Shown here: piece after piece, positions 63,150 to 64,000 of the stretch | Numbering within the stretch: the stretch's first letter is position 1 | Layout of the letters: each line of letters starts with the position of its first letter | Assembly: GCA_018673925.1 (NCBI GenBank) | Contig: JABHBL010000022.1 | Location: forward strand, 248,001 to 312,000 | DNA length: 64,000 nt | Reading direction: 5' to 3' | Origin: Fidelibacterota bacterium | Lineage (GTDB): Bacteria > Fidelibacterota > UBA8477 > JABMPR01 | Notes under the pieces: generated by a model | What the model was told of the DNA's origin: nothing | Database searches by the model: none | The model's input: the letters and a program-made list of their open reading frames with translations, nothing else | Program-made: the position numbers and the translations under genes

Positions 63150-64000
63150 ATGAGGAACACTCTTTTTTGCGTCGCAGTTTTCACATTATCCCTGTTCCAG
63201 CTGTCCTTTGCTCAAGATTCTAGAAACCTTGATACTGCAGAAGAGCATGTAGCATTTGCTCAAAGTATATATTGGTCCGCGCTTACCCCCTCGGAAAAAC
63301 AGACATTTTTATTCGCATATATTTCCAGCGCCTATGAGATGCGCAAACTCGTTAACTCAACTATTGCAACCTCTCCCCGAAACACGCATCAGTTTAATGA
63401 GGAAATTGATAATCTATTCATGATCTGGCAAAATTTGTTAGTCATGGAAGATAATGGCGATGCTGCCATGGATGAATTCATGGGCTGGATAGATCTCTAT
63501 TTTGAAATCGACTCCAACAAGTCAACTCCATTTATAAATGCTATTAAATATGCTCATCAAAAAATTAAATCAGAAGATAAGTCAGTATTGGAATTGTTCT
63601 GGGGCAAAACGACTGCACCTGACTCTCGACTTCCTAAGGATGAGGTTTTGGAGCAAAAGGCAATTGAGCGTAAAATCGCAGCCTCTGAAGCGCGAAAGAG
63701 TGTTGATTCAGCAGTAGAAATCGATCCTCCTATGGCATATAAGCCCTTGGGAGCCTCCCCTACAACAGCTTTTGTCCTGACTGATGAAGAACTGAGAATA
63801 ATTGCTCTTGCTGTTGAAACAGAATGTCTAAACAAGAATCAGCCAGATGCCTTACAAGATCCCGTCAGGCTTGAGTCTCTCGCCCGAAAACACGGTTTTG
63901 AGAGTATGTCCGCTTTCAATCTCAAATTTTCACACGCTCAATCAAATGCAGAGCGCTGGAAATACATGAATAAACTCATTATAGAACAGGCTTTTGATCA
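63150..64000 (+). CDS. Exported protein of unknown function, cut by the right edge
   Basis: An open frame of 283 codons from ATG 63150 to the window edge, without stop. AGGAAATTCT precedes the ATG. Residues 1-22 form a signal peptide (ending LSFAQDS). The rest is mainly helical and hydrophilic with acidic and basic patches; a stretch with SEARKSVDSAVEIDPP (about 188-203) looks like a linker and is followed by an LTDEELRIIALAVETE helix. No family is recognised. The true length is unknown. Confidence 0.7.
   Translation, partial: MRNTLFCVAVFTLSLFQLSFAQDSRNLDTAEEHVAFAQSIYWSALTPSEKQTFLFAYISSAYEMRKLVNSTIATSPRNTHQFNEEIDNLFMIWQNLLVMEDNGDAAMDEFMGWIDLYFEIDSNKSTPFINAIKYAHQKIKSEDKSVLELFWGKTTAPDSRLPKDEVLEQKAIERKIAASEARKSVDSAVEIDPPMAYKPLGASPTTAFVLTDEELRIIALAVETECLNKNQPDALQDPVRLESLARKHGFESMSAFNLKFSHAQSNAERWKYMNKLIIEQAFD

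Noticed and set aside
1..64000. CRISPR arrays, insertion sequences, prophage or rRNA genes
   Set aside because: No regular short direct repeats with spacers, no transposase or phage genes and no rRNA stretches were seen; the only mobile-element trace is the integrase remnant at 2691-2894.

Overview
The window looks like a chromosomal segment of a Gram-negative, didermic bacterium of the Fibrobacteres-Chlorobi-Bacteroidetes (FCB) assemblage. Candidatus Marinimicrobia (SAR406) or a close relative is my best guess; this is inference from gene content, no phylogeny was run. The pointers are a PorV-type outer-membrane protein, two exported proteins with type IX secretion C-terminal sorting domains (NYPNPFNP / NYPNP), a GWxTD-domain protein, the long inserted form of IspG, and many lipoproteins and beta-barrels. 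Base composition is moderately AT-rich and uniform. Starts at TTG and GTG are common and several are backed by good ribosome binding sites. Apart from one integrase remnant no mobile element was seen.

Layout. 1-2.9 kb: a small membrane protein, then a seven-repeat FG-GAP/VCBS surface protein whose upstream flank carries a decayed integron-type integrase tail. 2.9-8.5 kb: a small anchored protein, a phosphodiester glycosidase, an EamA permease, malic enzyme and an OFA-family MFS transporter. 8.6-16.2 kb: mtaB, then a plus-strand run of a sodium:solute symporter with a small membrane partner, an exported nuclease-like protein, glgA and glgC. 16.2-25.2 kb (minus): hrcA-grpE-dnaJ, a ComEA-like protein, three poorly known membrane-associated proteins (one PilM-like), rsmD, coaD and an FmdB zinc ribbon, in a nearly gapless unit. 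25.3-38 kb (minus): porV, a degenerate M6-like secreted protein, a protease/propeller/barrel protein, a DUF5683-like protein, bamD, nadD, a Na+/Ca2+ exchanger, a methyltransferase and ftsEX, mostly overlapping. 38.2-47.1 kb (minus): an MlaF-like ATPase, nrdR, glyA, rpiB, envelope proteins, a glycogen-synthase N-domain-only protein and a CpoB-like protein. 47.2-57 kb (minus): the complete cell-shape cluster mreB-mreC-mreD-mrdA-rodA, then a GWxTD lipoprotein, a propeller protein, a double-PspC protein and pcm. 57.2-64 kb: an XRE regulator, a secreted TonB-C-domain protein, tRNA-Gly(GCC), a phosphoesterase-like lipoprotein, an aminopeptidase P, ispG, and an exported protein cut by the right edge.

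The most striking observation is at 58425-59576. The phosphoesterase-like lipoprotein reads as one continuous frame only if an in-frame UGA (59418-59420) is decoded. That UGA replaces the second cysteine of a Pro-Cys-Gly-Cys motif, and a six-base-pair hairpin with the loop GGUCUU, the same GGUCU as in the E. coli fdhF SECIS loop, follows 12 nt after it. I read this as a selenoprotein with a Cys-Gly-Sec motif; a conventional gene caller would truncate it to an internal Met and lose the lipoprotein signal.

Runners-up are the ComEA/PilM-like membrane module, the integrase remnant, the inactive M6-like protein, the half glycogen synthase, and a set of CCATAT/ATATGG palindromes around the XRE gene and in front of the TonB-C gene.
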